From positions 1 to 64,000 of the forward strand of contig CAOKOL010000014.1 in the NCBI GenBank assembly GCA_948470335.1: DNA of 64,000 nucleotides, in the 5' to 3' direction. Of this stretch, positions 16,712 through 26,015 are shown in pieces. A program made the position numbers and the translations under genes. The stretch is from an uncultured Lachnospiraceae bacterium (lineage in GTDB: Bacteria; Bacillota; Clostridia; Lachnospirales; Lachnospiraceae). The notes beneath the pieces were generated by a model. It did no database searches, was not told the DNA's origin, and worked only from the letters and a program-made list of their open reading frames with translations. The number at the start of each line of letters is the position of its first letter. Within the stretch, counting starts at the first letter, position 1.

Positions 16712-17803
16712 TTACAGCGCAGCCAGTTTTTTCATCACGGCCTGAGCAATACTGCCAAGAGGAGACTGGAGACAAACCGCTCCGATCTTATAGGCCTCCA
16801 TAGGCATACCGTAGACAACGCAGGTTTCTTTGTCCTGTCCGATAGTGTAGGCGCCGTTTCTGCGCATACGCAGAAGGCCGGCGGCTCCGTCAGCGCCCAT
16901 ACCGGTGAGAATAATGCCGATGGATTTATCACGGACATGCATGGCCATGGAGTCAAAGAGCACATCCACAGAAGGGCAGTGTCCGCTCACTCTGTCGCCT
17001 TCCACACAGTTTACCGCGTAGCCGCCGCCGATCCGTACCACCCGCATCTGCATACCGCCGGGGGCCAGAAGAACCAGGCCGGGCAGGATGCGGTCGCCGT
17101 TTTTCGCTTCACGTACTTCCATTTTGCACAGACGGTTCATTCGCTCCGCGTACATGGAGGTAAATCCGGGAGGCATGTGCTGGGTGACAACGATTCCGGG
17201 CATATTGGCCGGAAACTGCTGCAGGACTTCCAAAGTGGCCTCCGTACCGCCGGTAGAAGCGCCGATAGCGATCACCATCTGGTTTGCCGCGGCCGAAAGC
17301 GGACGCCCCGTCAGAACCCTGTTTGGCGCGATTCCCCCATTTCCGCGGGCAGGCTGAGACATACCCGCCAAAGGCGGAGCAGCCGCAAATTGAGGCGTGA
17401 TCCGGACACGGGCTTTGGAACCGATTACCAGCTTATTCATCAGCGTAGACAGGAAAAATTCCTTCCGGTTCGCGCTGGTCATATCCGGTTTCTGGACAAA
17501 ATCAACAGCCCCGGCAGAAAGGGCATCAAACACCTTTAAATCAAGGGAAGAAACCAGTATAACCGGGATCGGATTTCTGGGCAGTAATTCCTTTAAAAAT
17601 TCAAGACCCGACATCCCCGGCATTTCGATATCCAGAGTCAGGATGTCAGGTTTCAGCAACTCTATTTTTTGCTTTGCATCAAAGGCATTGACCGCATAGC
17701 CGACGATTTCAAAACGTGGGTCCTTTCCGATGTTGCCAATCAGCCAGGCCCGGTATACTGCCGAATCGTCGATTACCATCAGTCTGATTTTATTATTCTG
17801 CAT
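16712..17803 (-). CDS. cheB: Chemotaxis response regulator, protein-glutamate methylesterase
   Basis: 363 residues with a receiver domain (VIDDSAVYR; phospho-acceptor D58 in DILTLDIEMPGMSG) joined to a CheB methylesterase domain. The catalytic residues are in IGASTGGTEA (Ser), VTQHMPPGFT (His) and TGMGADGAAG (Asp). It removes methyl groups from, and deamidates, chemoreceptors in the cytoplasm once phosphorylated by CheA, resetting sensitivity. It is the last che gene of the cheA-cheW-cheR-cheB block. No local cheY, cheC or cheD is present; they must lie elsewhere if used. Confidence 0.96.
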   Translation of the reverse strand: MQNNKIRLMVIDDSAVYRAWLIGNIGKDPRFEIVGYAVNAFDAKQKIELLKPDILTLDIEMPGMSGLEFLKELLPRNPIPVILVSSLDLKVFDALSAGAVDFVQKPDMTSANRKEFFLSTLMNKLVIGSKARVRITPQFAAAPPLAGMSQPARGNGGIAPNRVLTGRPLSAAANQMVIAIGASTGGTEATLEVLQQFPANMPGIVVTQHMPPGFTSMYAERMNRLCKMEVREAKNGDRILPGLVLLAPGGMQMRVVRIGGGYAVNCVEGDRVSGHCPSVDVLFDSMAMHVRDKSIGIILTGMGADGAAGLLRMRRNGAYTIGQDKETCVVYGMPMEAYKIGAVCLQSPLGSIAQAVMKKLAAL

Positions 17804-17838
17804 AAAAGCGCCTCCTGTGCCGGAATATCCGATATCCG

Positions 17839-18660
17839 TTAAGGCCGCATCGCTTTCTGGAAAATCGCCGGTGTAATATATTGATAAGGATTATTCTCCT
17901 TGTTCAGATTCTCCGAATGGCCGATAAAAAGGTAGCCGCCCGGAACGGTTGCGCCGTGGAAACGGTGAACCAGAGCATCCTTTGTGGGCTGATCGAAATA
18001 AATCATAACATTGCGGCAGAAAATCAGGTCAAAGGGCCGGCGGAAACGGATGGGATCCATCAGGTTAAATGTTCTGAAGATCACGTTTTTCCGGACTTCC
18101 GGAGACAGATTGTAAGATCCGTCTTTGTTTTTAATAAAATATTTGCTTTTCCAGTTTTTGGGAAGCTGTTCCAGACTGCTTTCCTGATAGACAGGATTTC
18201 TGGCGGTATCCAGGACCTGCTGGGAAATATCTGTGGCCAGAATCCGGGTATCCCACTGAGGATACTGGGCGCCGAAATATTCCATCAGATACATCGTAGT
18301 GGTATAAGCTTCCTCTCCGGAAGAACAGCCGGCGCTCCAGATCGAGAGAACGCGGTCTCTCGCATGGGTTTTGGTAAAAGCAGGAAGAGCGGTGTTGATC
18401 AGAAACTGAAAGTGGGCTTCCTCCCGCATAAAATACGTATAATTGGTCGTCAGTTTGTTAATCAGGAACGTGACCATGTTTTTGTCTTTTCCTGATAAAA
18501 TATCATCCACATACTGGGTGAAGCTGGTATATCCCTGAGACTGAAGACTGTGGGACAGCCGGCTGGAAATCAACTGTTTTTTCTGACTCAGGTCGATCCC
18601 GTAATGGGACTGGATATAGGTATACAGCCGATGGAAATCGGCATCACTTAAGGTCATCAT
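17839..18660 (-). CDS. cheR: Chemotaxis protein-glutamate O-methyltransferase
   Basis: 273 residues. An N-terminal helical domain (DADFHRLYTYIQSHYGIDL) precedes the SAM-binding domain, with SIWSAGCSSGEEAYT (SAM site), ILATDISQQVL and FDLIFCRNVMIYFD, all diagnostic of CheR. It methylates glutamates on methyl-accepting proteins such as the chemoreceptor at 21577, opposing CheB. No C-terminal pentapeptide-binding insertion is obvious. It is part of the minus-strand che operon, 37 nt after cheW. Confidence 0.96.
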   Translation of the reverse strand: MMTLSDADFHRLYTYIQSHYGIDLSQKKQLISSRLSHSLQSQGYTSFTQYVDDILSGKDKNMVTFLINKLTTNYTYFMREEAHFQFLINTALPAFTKTHARDRVLSIWSAGCSSGEEAYTTTMYLMEYFGAQYPQWDTRILATDISQQVLDTARNPVYQESSLEQLPKNWKSKYFIKNKDGSYNLSPEVRKNVIFRTFNLMDPIRFRRPFDLIFCRNVMIYFDQPTKDALVHRFHGATVPGGYLFIGHSENLNKENNPYQYITPAIFQKAMRP

Positions 18661-18697
18661 GATGGGCTGTCTCCTTTAATTAGCGTTCTGTTGCTTC

Positions 18698-19186
18698 CTA
18701 ATTATACTGTCCGCTGGCCAGAGCTTTGTAATCAAAGGACATGAGCACTCTTCCGTCTTCTACAGTCACCATGCCGTCTAACAGCTTCTGGCGGCGCTTG
18801 ATCGGAATGGGATGAACCTGATTGAGATCAATATCCATAACTTTCTGAACGGAATCCACCACAATGCCCAGCACAGTGGAATCTATATTCAGCATAATGA
18901 TACAGGTCTTATTCGTATACTCCAGCTGAGGCATGCCCATGCACAGCCGAATATCCAGAGCCGGGAAAATCCTGCCGCGCACATTGATAACGCCTTTGAT
19001 GAAAGACGGAACCAGAGGGATGGGCGTGATCGGATAATCGTTGATGATTTCGGTCACATATTCGGTGCTGAGAAACATAACCAGACCGCCGGATTCAAAG
19101 GTCAGGCAGCGCTCGATGGATTGCTTTCCCTCTGATTCTCCAAAATCCTGTACATTCTGAACGAGAGTTTCTTCTTGGTTTGACAT
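18698..19186 (-). CDS. cheW: Chemotaxis coupling protein CheW
   Basis: 162 residues, a single CheW domain made of two SH3-like barrels. Seen are CLTFESGGLVMFLSTEYV, ITPIPLVPSFIKGVINVRGR (the conserved IP..P.++.G++N+RG core) and ILGIVVDSVQKVMDI-like ending strands. It links chemoreceptors to CheA in the receptor array. It begins 15 nt after cheA ends and is followed by cheR. A short extra N-terminal stretch (about 20 residues, acidic) precedes the domain. Confidence 0.94.
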   Translation of the reverse strand: MSNQEETLVQNVQDFGESEGKQSIERCLTFESGGLVMFLSTEYVTEIINDYPITPIPLVPSFIKGVINVRGRIFPALDIRLCMGMPQLEYTNKTCIIMLNIDSTVLGIVVDSVQKVMDIDLNQVHPIPIKRRQKLLDGMVTVEDGRVLMSFDYKALASGQYN

Positions 19187-19201
19187 AACTGGGTCCTCCG
19201 T

Positions 19202-21304
19202 TTAAATAGTTTCAATGGCGGCCATATAGAGGGTCAGGATATCCAGGATAATGCTGATATTCCCGTCTCCCAATATGGTACAGCCGGTAATGCCGGCGTT
19301 TTTAAGTCCAAATTCATTGAAAAATGAAGGGAGCGATTTTACTACAACCTGCTGTTCGTCGATCAGGTCGTCTACGAACAGGCAGTAGGAGCGGTCGCTG
19401 GCTTCCACCCATAACAGAATACCGTCTTCAATGGAAGTAATCTCGGTATCCAGATTGTAGAACCGGTGCAGCCGGATAATGGGGTAGAAGGTTCCCATCC
19501 GGTCAACCATCTCATGTCCGCACTCGTCCAGTACGACTTCCTCATTCCGCACCTTGAAGGACTGGCGGATATTGGAGATCGGGATGGTGAATATGGAATT
19601 TCCCACGGTTACTTTCATACCGGTTACGATGGCCAGAGTCAAAGGGATGCTCATGGTGATCGTAGTCCCCACGCCTAGCTCGCTGGTCAGGGATACGGTA
19701 CCGCCCACCGCCTCAATATTTTTCTTTACCACGTCCATGCCCACGCCACGGCCCGAATACTCGGTGACGGTCTGGTTGGTGGAAAAGCCGGGGAGCATAA
19801 TCAGTCCCAGCGCTTCTTTCTGAGAATATTCGCTTTCCGGTTTGGTCAGCAGACCTTTTTCACGCGCTTTGGCCAGCAGCTTGCCTGCGTCCATGCCGTA
19901 ACCGTCGTCGGAGATGGAGATCACAACCTCGCTGCTGCTGTGAGAAGCGGACAGGATCAGCTCGCCCTGAGGGTCCTTGCCGGCGGCGATACGCTCTGCG
20001 GCAGTTTCTTCGATACCATGATCCATGCTGTTACGCACGATATGCATGATGGGGTCCTGAATGCTGTCTATAATCGTTTTGTCAACTTCCGTATTCTCGC
20101 CGATCACGGTCAGACGAACATCTTTATTTAACTTCTGCTTCATATCCCGGACGATACGGTTCATCTTCTGGAACACACCGGAAATCGGAACCATCCGCAG
20201 GGACATGGAAATATCCTGGAGATCGTCGGTCAGCTTGCGCAGCTGGCGGGCTGACTGCATAAAGTTATCATAGCTGTCCCGTGGAAGATGGGACAGTTCG
20301 GGCGAGGCCGTCACCATGGACTCGGTGATTACGATCTCCCCTACGATATCAACCAGGCTGTCCAGCTTTGAAAGGTTCACACTGATCAGACTCTGCTTAA
20401 CCGGTGCGTGGGACGCAGGCGCGGCGGCACCGGATTCCTGCTTGGGCGCCGGCGCTTCTTTTGCGGCGGGCGCCGAAACGGGCTGTTCGGGCAAAGCGGC
20501 AGGCGCTTCCGCTTCCGGCTGTGCCGTTTCCTTTGCGGCCGGTTCCACGATTTCGTAAGAATGGATATGATTCTGGGTTTTTAAGATATCTTCCGCCATG
20601 GAAGTGTTTTCCTGAGAATCAAAGGCAAGGAAAAAGCCGTTTTCTATAATCGTCTGGCAGGTGCCGGAATCCGTGTCCATATTCGCCGGATAATAACGGA
20701 AATCGGCGCCTACTTCTTTCAGAGCGTTCACGATCATGTAAGCTCTGAGGTTTTCCATGCCCACGCCTTCTTCCAGGAAAATATGAATGAAACAGGCGGC
20801 CTGAGGATCGTCAGGGAGCGCGGAGTCATCCTCCGCGGCAGTCTGTCCGGAAGCACCGGCTGTGGATGCTTCGTCCTGGGAAGAATCGCCATTTCCGCTG
20901 ATTTTTGCGAGGAAGCCTTCGATCTCCGCCGTAAACTCGTCAATGTTTTCCGACAGAGGAGAGCCGCTCTCCACTTTGGCCACCTCTCCCCGCAGCTGAT
21001 CTTCGGAACGGAACATCAGGTTAAACAGCTCTTTTCTGTGCTCGTGAGCCAGAGAGCTGATTCCTTTGTCCCGAATATAAAAGAACAGGTCTTCTATCCG
21101 ATGCGCAATCGTAGAGAGCGAGCCAAATTCCATCATGGCAGACGAACCTTTGATGGTGTGCATGATCCGGAAGATTTCATTCACGTCATCAGTGGAAAAA
21201 TCTTCTGTCTCCTCGTCTGCCACCAGCATTTCATCCAGCCGGTCCAGAAGAGAATTAGTTTCATAAAGGTATGTATCTAACATGCTTTCCATACCATTAT
21301 CCAT
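19202..21304 (-). CDS. cheA: Chemotaxis histidine kinase CheA
   Basis: 700 residues in the normal CheA order. P1 is an Hpt domain with the phosphorylated H49 in IFRIMHTIKGSSAMMEF. A P2-like domain follows (about 165-260), then an Ala/Pro/Glu-rich linker. P3 is the dimerisation domain (LSKLDSLVDIVGEIVITESM). P4 is the ATPase, with HIVRNSMDHGIE (N box), ISDDGYGMD (G1) and YSGRGVGMDVVK (G2). P5 is CheW-like at the C-terminus. It phosphorylates CheY and CheB according to receptor state. It is the first gene of the minus-strand che operon and has a sigma-D-like promoter about 90 bp upstream. Confidence 0.96.
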   Translation of the reverse strand: MDNGMESMLDTYLYETNSLLDRLDEMLVADEETEDFSTDDVNEIFRIMHTIKGSSAMMEFGSLSTIAHRIEDLFFYIRDKGISSLAHEHRKELFNLMFRSEDQLRGEVAKVESGSPLSENIDEFTAEIEGFLAKISGNGDSSQDEASTAGASGQTAAEDDSALPDDPQAACFIHIFLEEGVGMENLRAYMIVNALKEVGADFRYYPANMDTDSGTCQTIIENGFFLAFDSQENTSMAEDILKTQNHIHSYEIVEPAAKETAQPEAEAPAALPEQPVSAPAAKEAPAPKQESGAAAPASHAPVKQSLISVNLSKLDSLVDIVGEIVITESMVTASPELSHLPRDSYDNFMQSARQLRKLTDDLQDISMSLRMVPISGVFQKMNRIVRDMKQKLNKDVRLTVIGENTEVDKTIIDSIQDPIMHIVRNSMDHGIEETAAERIAAGKDPQGELILSASHSSSEVVISISDDGYGMDAGKLLAKAREKGLLTKPESEYSQKEALGLIMLPGFSTNQTVTEYSGRGVGMDVVKKNIEAVGGTVSLTSELGVGTTITMSIPLTLAIVTGMKVTVGNSIFTIPISNIRQSFKVRNEEVVLDECGHEMVDRMGTFYPIIRLHRFYNLDTEITSIEDGILLWVEASDRSYCLFVDDLIDEQQVVVKSLPSFFNEFGLKNAGITGCTILGDGNISIILDILTLYMAAIETI

Positions 21305-21387
21305 GATACAGACACCGCCTTTCTGGGTTTGTTGGTTTGAATAAACAGAATCTGCAATTTCACAGTCTTTTATTTTTCATATATAGT

Positions 21388-21413
21388 ATATCGGCATTTT
21401 TGAAAAAATTTTA
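21388..21413 (-). promoter_or_regulatory. Sigma-D (sigma-28)-like promoter of the che operon
   Basis: On the minus strand TAAA (21413-21410), a 14-nt spacer and GCCGATAT (21395-21388) match the Bacillus SigD consensus (TAAA, 14-16 nt, CCGATAT). It lies about 85 bp upstream of cheA. This implies control with motility genes located elsewhere. Confidence 0.6.
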
Positions 21414-21443
21414 ATAGAAACCTATCATATTTTTTGGAATTGT

Positions 21444-21451
21444 GCCGATAT
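21444..21451 (+). promoter_or_regulatory. Sigma-D-like -10 box before the chemoreceptor gene
   Basis: GCCGATAT reads on the plus strand, mirroring the box of the divergent cheA promoter 50 bp away. No clear TAAA -35 lies at the right distance (TCAT is at 21425-21428), so the promoter is weaker than its partner or needs other input. Confidence 0.4.
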
Positions 21452-21576
21452 ATAGTATAGATAAAGCTATGTAATTATTTAAAAGCACTGCCCTGAGGAG
21501 GTGAAAGTGGCTTTTTGCGCTTTTAAACATGCAGTAATTTTTTAAAATATAAAGATAAAGCGAGGATGAGACAAAG

Positions 21577-23388
21577 ATGAAAAATTTAAAAATGTCCAGA
21601 AAAATTACAGTGGCTTTCGGTGTTGTAATTGCCTGCTATATTTTTACGGTTGCCTTCATGACCCTTGGGATTAACACAACCAGAGGCAACTATCAGACAT
21701 TTTACGAAAACACCCATACGGCCGTAACCAAAGCGATTACCATCCGTGTGAACCTGCAGAAGAGCATCAAGGATGTATCTTTTGCGCTGCTGGAGCCGGA
21801 TGCGACATCGACGCAGACTTATCTTAAGGAAGCGGATGAGTTCGGCGCGCTGGTGGAATCGGATCTGGCATGGTTTAACACGGAGTATGACGGTGATACC
21901 GCTCTGGTAAAACAGTTTGAGAGTGCTTACCAGAATATTTCAAAACTGCAGGCACAACTGAAGCAGCTGGCTACCGACGGCAGCGAAGAAGCGCTGGCGC
22001 AGGCCGAAGAAATTTTGGTAACTGATTTTGGTCCCGCGGCAAATGAGGCGGCGAACGTGCTGCTGACGTTCAGCGACGGGCTGACCGCGAACGCCGAGTC
22101 CGTATATAACAACGGAATGAAAGTAAATACAATTATCGTGGTAATATCGGTAGTGATTACGGTAGTAGCCATTGCAATCACGATCGGTATGGCGCTGGCT
22201 CTGATTCGTTCCATCGTTCTTCCGATTAAAGAGATGGAAGAAGCCATGGTGGAGATGCAGAACGGCAGCGTAAATGTGAAGCTGGAGTACAGTGCCAGGG
22301 ATGAGATCGGCCAACTGGCGGACGGTATGCGGAAGATGATGGTATTCCTGAAGAATATTATCACCGACGAAAGCCAGATCTTTACCCGGATGGGCGACGG
22401 CGACTTTACGGTTCATTCCGGCATTGCGGATCAGTATGTGGGCGATTACAGCGAGATTCTGACGGCGATGAGAAAGCTGCGTGATAACCTGAGCAGCACG
22501 CTGACCCAGATTAATGCGGCGGCGGATCAGGTAGCGGCAGGTTCCGATCAGGTATCTTCCGGTTCCCAGGCTCTGGCACAGGGCGCTACGGAGCAGGCTT
22601 CTTCCGTAGAGGAGCTGGCAGCGACCACAAATGAAATCTCCGAAAAGGTAAGCACCAATGCGGAGAGCGCAAAACAGGCGAATGAAAAAGCGATTACGGT
22701 TAAAGAAAACGCGGATAAGAGCAGACAGCGTATGCAGGATATGCTGACTGCTATGACCGATATCAGCACGAAGTCCGGCGAAGTGGGCAAGATTATCAAG
22801 ACCATCGAGGACATTGCGTTCCAGACAAATATCCTGGCGCTGAATGCGGCCGTTGAGGCTGCCCGTGCCGGCGATGCGGGCAAAGGCTTTGCCGTGGTTG
22901 CCGATGAAGTACGCAACCTGGCCGGCAAGTCCGCGGAGGCTTCTACAAATACTTCCGCACTGATTGAAGAATCCATTCAGGCAGTGGAACGGGGTATCCG
23001 GATTGCCAATGAAACGGCACAGTCTCTTGACGAGGTTGTGGACGGCGTAGACGACGTAAGCACGACGATTGAGCTGATTACCGAGGCCAGCGAGGAGCAG
23101 GCATCCGCTCTTGCGCAGGTAAATCAGGGTGTGGATCAGATTTCCAGCGTTGTACAGACCAACTCCGCAACGGCAGAGCAGAGCGCGGCAGCCAGCGAAG
23201 AACTGTCCGAACAGTCTCAGGTGCTTAAGAGACTGGTCAGCAACTTTAAGCTGTCGGATCAGGGCGGAATCCCGGCTGCAGCTCCGGCTCCTTCCTATGA
23301 TCCCCAGCCTGTGGATTCTTATTCCGACATGGGGATGATGGACAGCAGCTACAGTGTAGGTTCCGATTTTGGGAATGACAAATATTGA
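21577..23388 (+). CDS. Methyl-accepting chemotaxis protein
   Basis: 603 residues. Transmembrane segment 1 spans about residues 11-32, followed by an extracytoplasmic four-helix-bundle-type sensor (33-188). Transmembrane segment 2 spans about 189-212, then a HAMP domain ([20 protein letters not shown]). The cytoplasmic signalling domain has the conserved hairpin tip [20 protein letters not shown], then [18 protein letters not shown]. It relays ligand binding to CheA through CheW, and Glu/Gln residues flanking the tip are the methylation targets of CheR/CheB. The tail after 575 is Tyr/Asp/Ser-rich and ends DFGNDKY, not the NWETF-like CheR tether. Ligand unknown. It is divergent from the che operon. 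Confidence 0.95.
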   Translation: MKNLKMSRKITVAFGVVIACYIFTVAFMTLGINTTRGNYQTFYENTHTAVTKAITIRVNLQKSIKDVSFALLEPDATSTQTYLKEADEFGALVESDLAWFNTEYDGDTALVKQFESAYQNISKLQAQLKQLATDGSEEALAQAEEILVTDFGPAANEAANVLLTFSDGLTANAESVYNNGMKVNTIIVVISVVITVVAIAITIGMALALIRSIVLPIKEMEEAMVEMQNGSVNVKLEYSARDEIGQLADGMRKMMVFLKNIITDESQIFTRMGDGDFTVHSGIADQYVGDYSEILTAMRKLRDNLSSTLTQINAAADQVAAGSDQVSSGSQALAQGATEQASSVEELAATTNEISEKVSTNAESAKQANEKAITVKENADKSRQRMQDMLTAMTDISTKSGEVGKIIKTIEDIAFQTNILALNAAVEAARAGDAGKGFAVVADEVRNLAGKSAEASTNTSALIEESIQAVERGIRIANETAQSLDEVVDGVDDVSTTIELITEASEEQASALAQVNQGVDQISSVVQTNSATAEQSAAASEELSEQSQVLKRLVSNFKLSDQGGIPAAAPAPSYDPQPVDSYSDMGMMDSSYSVGSDFGNDKY

Positions 23389-23429
23389 TCTGACGAATTT
23401 GCAGTAAGCAGTAGAGATATACATATGTG

Positions 23430-23490
23430 AAAGAATCCCGTCGGAAATCAGGAATATTGATAAACTCCTGGTTCCCGTCGGGATTCTTTT
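23430..23490 (+). terminator. Terminator after the chemoreceptor gene
   Basis: AAAGAATCCCG (23430-23440) pairs perfectly with CGGGATTCTTT (23479-23489), with further pairing inside the loop and a final TTTTGTGT. It lies 40 bp after the stop codon. Confidence 0.8.
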
Positions 23491-23538
23491 GTGTCATGGG
23501 AAAGTCCCTGGATTTATGAAATAAAAAAGGAGTAAAAA

Positions 23539-24063
23539 ATGGTTTATATCTGTTATTATGATTCTCCTGTGGGGAGATTGCTGCTTGCGGAAAAAGATGG
23601 CGCTTTGGCAGGGCTCTGGATAGAAGGGCAGAAATACTTTCTTGGCTCTATGCGGGAGGAAACAGAAGAAAAAGCAGATTCTGCTATGCTGAACCGTATA
23701 AAAGAATGGCTGGATTGTTACTTTAACGGGGAGAAACCGCCGGTGAGCGAATTGAAGCTGGCTCCTGTGGGCAGTGAGTTTCGCAAAGCGGTCTGGAACG
23801 CTCTCTGTGAGATTCCTTATGGCCAAATCACAACTTATGGGGAAATTACAAAAAAGCTGGCCGCCAGCCATGGCATTTCGGAAAAGGCCGCCCAGGCTGT
23901 GGGAGGCGCCGTTGCCCACAATCCCATCTCTATTATTATTCCCTGCCACAGGGTGGTGGGAGCAAAGGGGGAACTGACGGGGTATGCCGGTGGATTGGAT
24001 AAAAAGGTGTGGTTGCTGACCCATGAGGGTGTTCGTTGCGCTGAAAAAAGAATACTACTATAA
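23539..24063 (+). CDS. ogt: Methylated-DNA--protein-cysteine S-methyltransferase
   Basis: 174 residues, the Ogt form of O6-alkylguanine repair protein. It takes the alkyl group from damaged guanine onto its own Cys in PCHRVVGAKGELTGYAGGL (PCHRV active site), and the Asn, helix-turn-helix and arginine finger parts precede it (FRKAVWNALCEIPYGQITTY). The N-terminal half is the usual RNase H-like domain beginning YICYYDSPVGRLLLAE. The Ada regulatory domain is absent. The start ATG follows AAAGGAG. It is a single gene after a terminator. Confidence 0.95.
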   Translation: MVYICYYDSPVGRLLLAEKDGALAGLWIEGQKYFLGSMREETEEKADSAMLNRIKEWLDCYFNGEKPPVSELKLAPVGSEFRKAVWNALCEIPYGQITTYGEITKKLAASHGISEKAAQAVGGAVAHNPISIIIPCHRVVGAKGELTGYAGGLDKKVWLLTHEGVRCAEKRILL

Positions 24064-24222
24064 GTGTATATCGGCAGGCAAGCAACTTTTTATTGCAAAA
24101 CCGGCATCGGGATTATAAAATATGAGTAGGAAGCTGATTGGAAAAGGCCGGAAAACGGCTGAGTTGTGTTTCATATGTATCTTGTGGAAGAATGAAGCAC
24201 AAAAAAGCGCGGGTGGTGTTTG

Positions 24223-25812
24223 ATGGGGAAAATCTTTAATACGACAGGGGTGTGCAGACCCGACAGGCATTATATGGTCAATATTGATAAGAGGCTGAAT
24301 GAAATTGAGGAGCTGATTGCTCAGGGCGCATATTTTACCATAAACCGGGCGAGGCAGTTTGGGAAAACGACGACGATCCGGCTGCTGAGAGAGCGGCTGT
24401 CCGACAGATATATTGTGTTATCCATCAGCTTTGAAGGAATAGAAAAGGAAGTGTATGCCGGTGCAGTCTCTTTTTGTCGGAGGATCTGCCGGCTTTTATA
24501 CAACAGAATGTCAGCGCAGCGCGGCGCAGAGGGGATTCCTGAAAAACTGATTGCGCAGATGGAACAAATGTGTGATGGAGAAACCAATCTGGCAGACTTA
24601 TCAGACTTTATTTCTGCTTTATGTGCTCAAACAGAAAAACCGGTCGTATTGATTATTGATGAAGTGGATCAGGCCAGTAATCAGGAAATTTTTCTTTCTT
24701 TTTTGGGAATGCTTCGAAATAAATATTTAAACAGTGATGAAGAACCGGCCTTTCAGTCGGTGATCCTGGCCGGCGTCTATGATATAAAAAATCTGAAACT
24801 GAAGATAAGGACAGATACGGAGCATCAATACAACAGTCCATGGAACATTGCCGCGGATTTTACCGTTGATATGAGCTTTTCTCCGGAGGATATCGGGGGA
24901 ATGCTGGAAGAGTATGAACAGGATAAACACACCGGAATGAATATAGATGCCATGGCGCTGCTGCTTTACGAGTATACTTCCGGATATCCTTATCTGGTTT
25001 CCCGGCTGTGCGGAATAATGGATGAGCGTGTGCCACGGGAAGATGGATTCGACGCAAAAGCATCGGCCTGGACAAAGGCGGGGCTGACAGAGGCGGTAAA
25101 AATCCTTCTGACAGAGCCCAATACCCTGTTTGACGATATCGTAAAAAAACTGGCGGATTTTCCGGAATTAAAGAAAATGCTTTGCGCCGTTTTATTCCGG
25201 GGAGAAAGGATTCCATATAATGTGTATCACTATGCGATTAATATGGGGTGCATGTTTGGTTTCATAAAAAATCATCAGGGTATGGTGGAAGTGTCCAATC
25301 GGATTTTTGAGACATTGCTGTATAATCTGTTTCTGTCGGAGGAGCTATTGGACAGTAAAATTTATAAGGCGGCGGCTTTGGACAAAAATCAGTTTATTCG
25401 TAATGGTCAGTTGGATATGGAGCTGGTTCTGGAACGGTTTGTGGAATCTTTTACAGAGATTTATGGAGATGCAAAAGAAGCTTTCGTGGAGGAAAACGGA
25501 CGCAGGTTCTTTTTGCTCTATCTGAAACCGATTATCAATGGCGTGGGAAATTATTATGTCGAAGCCCGAACCAGAGATATGCGCAGGACCGATGTGATTG
25601 TGGACTATCGGGGCATACAATACGTCTGTGAACTGAAAATATGGCATGGGCAGGAGTATAACCGGCGGGGGGAACGGCAACTGATCGGTTATCTGGATGA
25701 TTACCACTTGACAAAAGGGTATATGGTGAGTTTTAATTTTAATCAAAAGAAACAGGTTGGTGTAAAGAAGATAGAATTGGACGGCAGGCTGATTGTGGAG
25801 GCGGTGGTATAG
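24223..25812 (+). CDS. AAA-ATPase-like protein with C-terminal PD-(D/E)XK nuclease-like domain
   Basis: 529 residues from ATG 24223 (TTG 24220 is in frame, and GGTGG precedes). The N-terminus reads FNTTGVCRPDRHYMV, then a P-loop-like ARQFGKTTTIRLL. Walker B is VVLIIDEVDQASNQ, and PYLVSRLCGIMDE marks the lid, as in the AAA_14/DUF1703-like family. The last 90 residues (RRTDVIVDYRGIQYVCELKI, then GERQLIGYLDDYHL) have the D...ExK pattern of PD-(D/E)XK nucleases. Related proteins are common in gut Bacteroidota and Clostridia and are of unknown role. It ends 25 bp before a degenerate CRISPR repeat and is on the same strand, so its transcript could run into that element. Confidence 0.75.
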   Translation: MGKIFNTTGVCRPDRHYMVNIDKRLNEIEELIAQGAYFTINRARQFGKTTTIRLLRERLSDRYIVLSISFEGIEKEVYAGAVSFCRRICRLLYNRMSAQRGAEGIPEKLIAQMEQMCDGETNLADLSDFISALCAQTEKPVVLIIDEVDQASNQEIFLSFLGMLRNKYLNSDEEPAFQSVILAGVYDIKNLKLKIRTDTEHQYNSPWNIAADFTVDMSFSPEDIGGMLEEYEQDKHTGMNIDAMALLLYEYTSGYPYLVSRLCGIMDERVPREDGFDAKASAWTKAGLTEAVKILLTEPNTLFDDIVKKLADFPELKKMLCAVLFRGERIPYNVYHYAINMGCMFGFIKNHQGMVEVSNRIFETLLYNLFLSEELLDSKIYKAAALDKNQFIRNGQLDMELVLERFVESFTEIYGDAKEAFVEENGRRFFLLYLKPIINGVGNYYVEARTRDMRRTDVIVDYRGIQYVCELKIWHGQEYNRRGERQLIGYLDDYHLTKGYMVSFNFNQKKQVGVKKIELDGRLIVEAVV

Positions 25813-25836
25813 AAAAAGGCTCTGTCGGGAATATTT

Positions 25837-25925
25837 GATAAACCGTAAGCATGGGATGTATTTAAATAGTTATAAATGATGAATAAATTATTTAAACCGT
25901 AACATAAGATGTTTATGTATAAAAC
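25837..25925 (+). CRISPR. Degenerate mini-array (pseudo-repeat, pseudo-spacer, pseudo-repeat) upstream of cas6
   Basis: 25837-25867 matches the 30-nt array repeat with one T-to-A change, one inserted G and a final T instead of C, keeping GCATGGGATGTATTTAAA. After a 23-nt pseudo-spacer (25868-25890), a second, more degenerate copy starts (AAACCGTAACAT, then GATGT) and trails to AAAAC at 25925. A third fragment, ACATAAGATGGGATATT, lies at 25924-25940. The pseudo-spacer starts AGTTATAAATGATGAATAA and matches 25992-26010 with mismatches only at positions 6 and 12. No convincing promoter is visible; read-through from the AAA-ATPase gene is possible. The layout resembles the crRNA-like cas-regulating guides (CreA/CreR) reported for other systems. 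The role here is inferred. Confidence 0.75.
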
Positions 25926-25948
25926 ATAAGATGGGATATTATTGATCG

Positions 25949-25984
25949 TCAGCCGTAAGACAGTATTTTATCGGTTGATTTTTT
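25949..25984 (+). terminator. Terminator-like hairpin after the mini-array
   Basis: TCAGCCG (25949-25955) pairs with CGGTTGA (25972-25978) with one G-U pair, followed by TTTTTT. It would end a short RNA made from the mini-array just before the putative target site, separating that RNA from the cas transcript. Confidence 0.5.
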
Positions 25985-25988
25985 GTTT

Positions 25989-26014
25989 TCAAGTTAAAAA
26001 TGTTGAATAATAAT
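25989..26014 (+). promoter_or_regulatory. Putative Cascade target site (PAM TCA plus protospacer) in the cas promoter
   Basis: TCA (25989-25991, within TTTTCA) is followed by AGTTAAAAATGTTGAATAA (25992-26010), the match to the pseudo-spacer. 17 of the first 19 bases are identical and the two mismatches fall at positions 6 and 12, which type I Cascade skips. The site ends directly before the -35 box at 26016, so bound Cascade would block RNA polymerase. Function is inferred. Confidence 0.65.
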
Positions 26015-26015
26015 A

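Noticed and set aside
21940..23424. 494-codon minus-strand ORF
   Set aside because: Antisense shadow of the well-supported chemoreceptor gene; composition is His/Arg/Leu-rich with no recognisable motif.
24223..25812. AAA-ATPase/nuclease-like protein as a part of the CRISPR system
   Set aside because: The family is common without CRISPR, and the gene is separated from the cas promoter by the mini-array and a terminator-like hairpin. Closeness alone is not enough.
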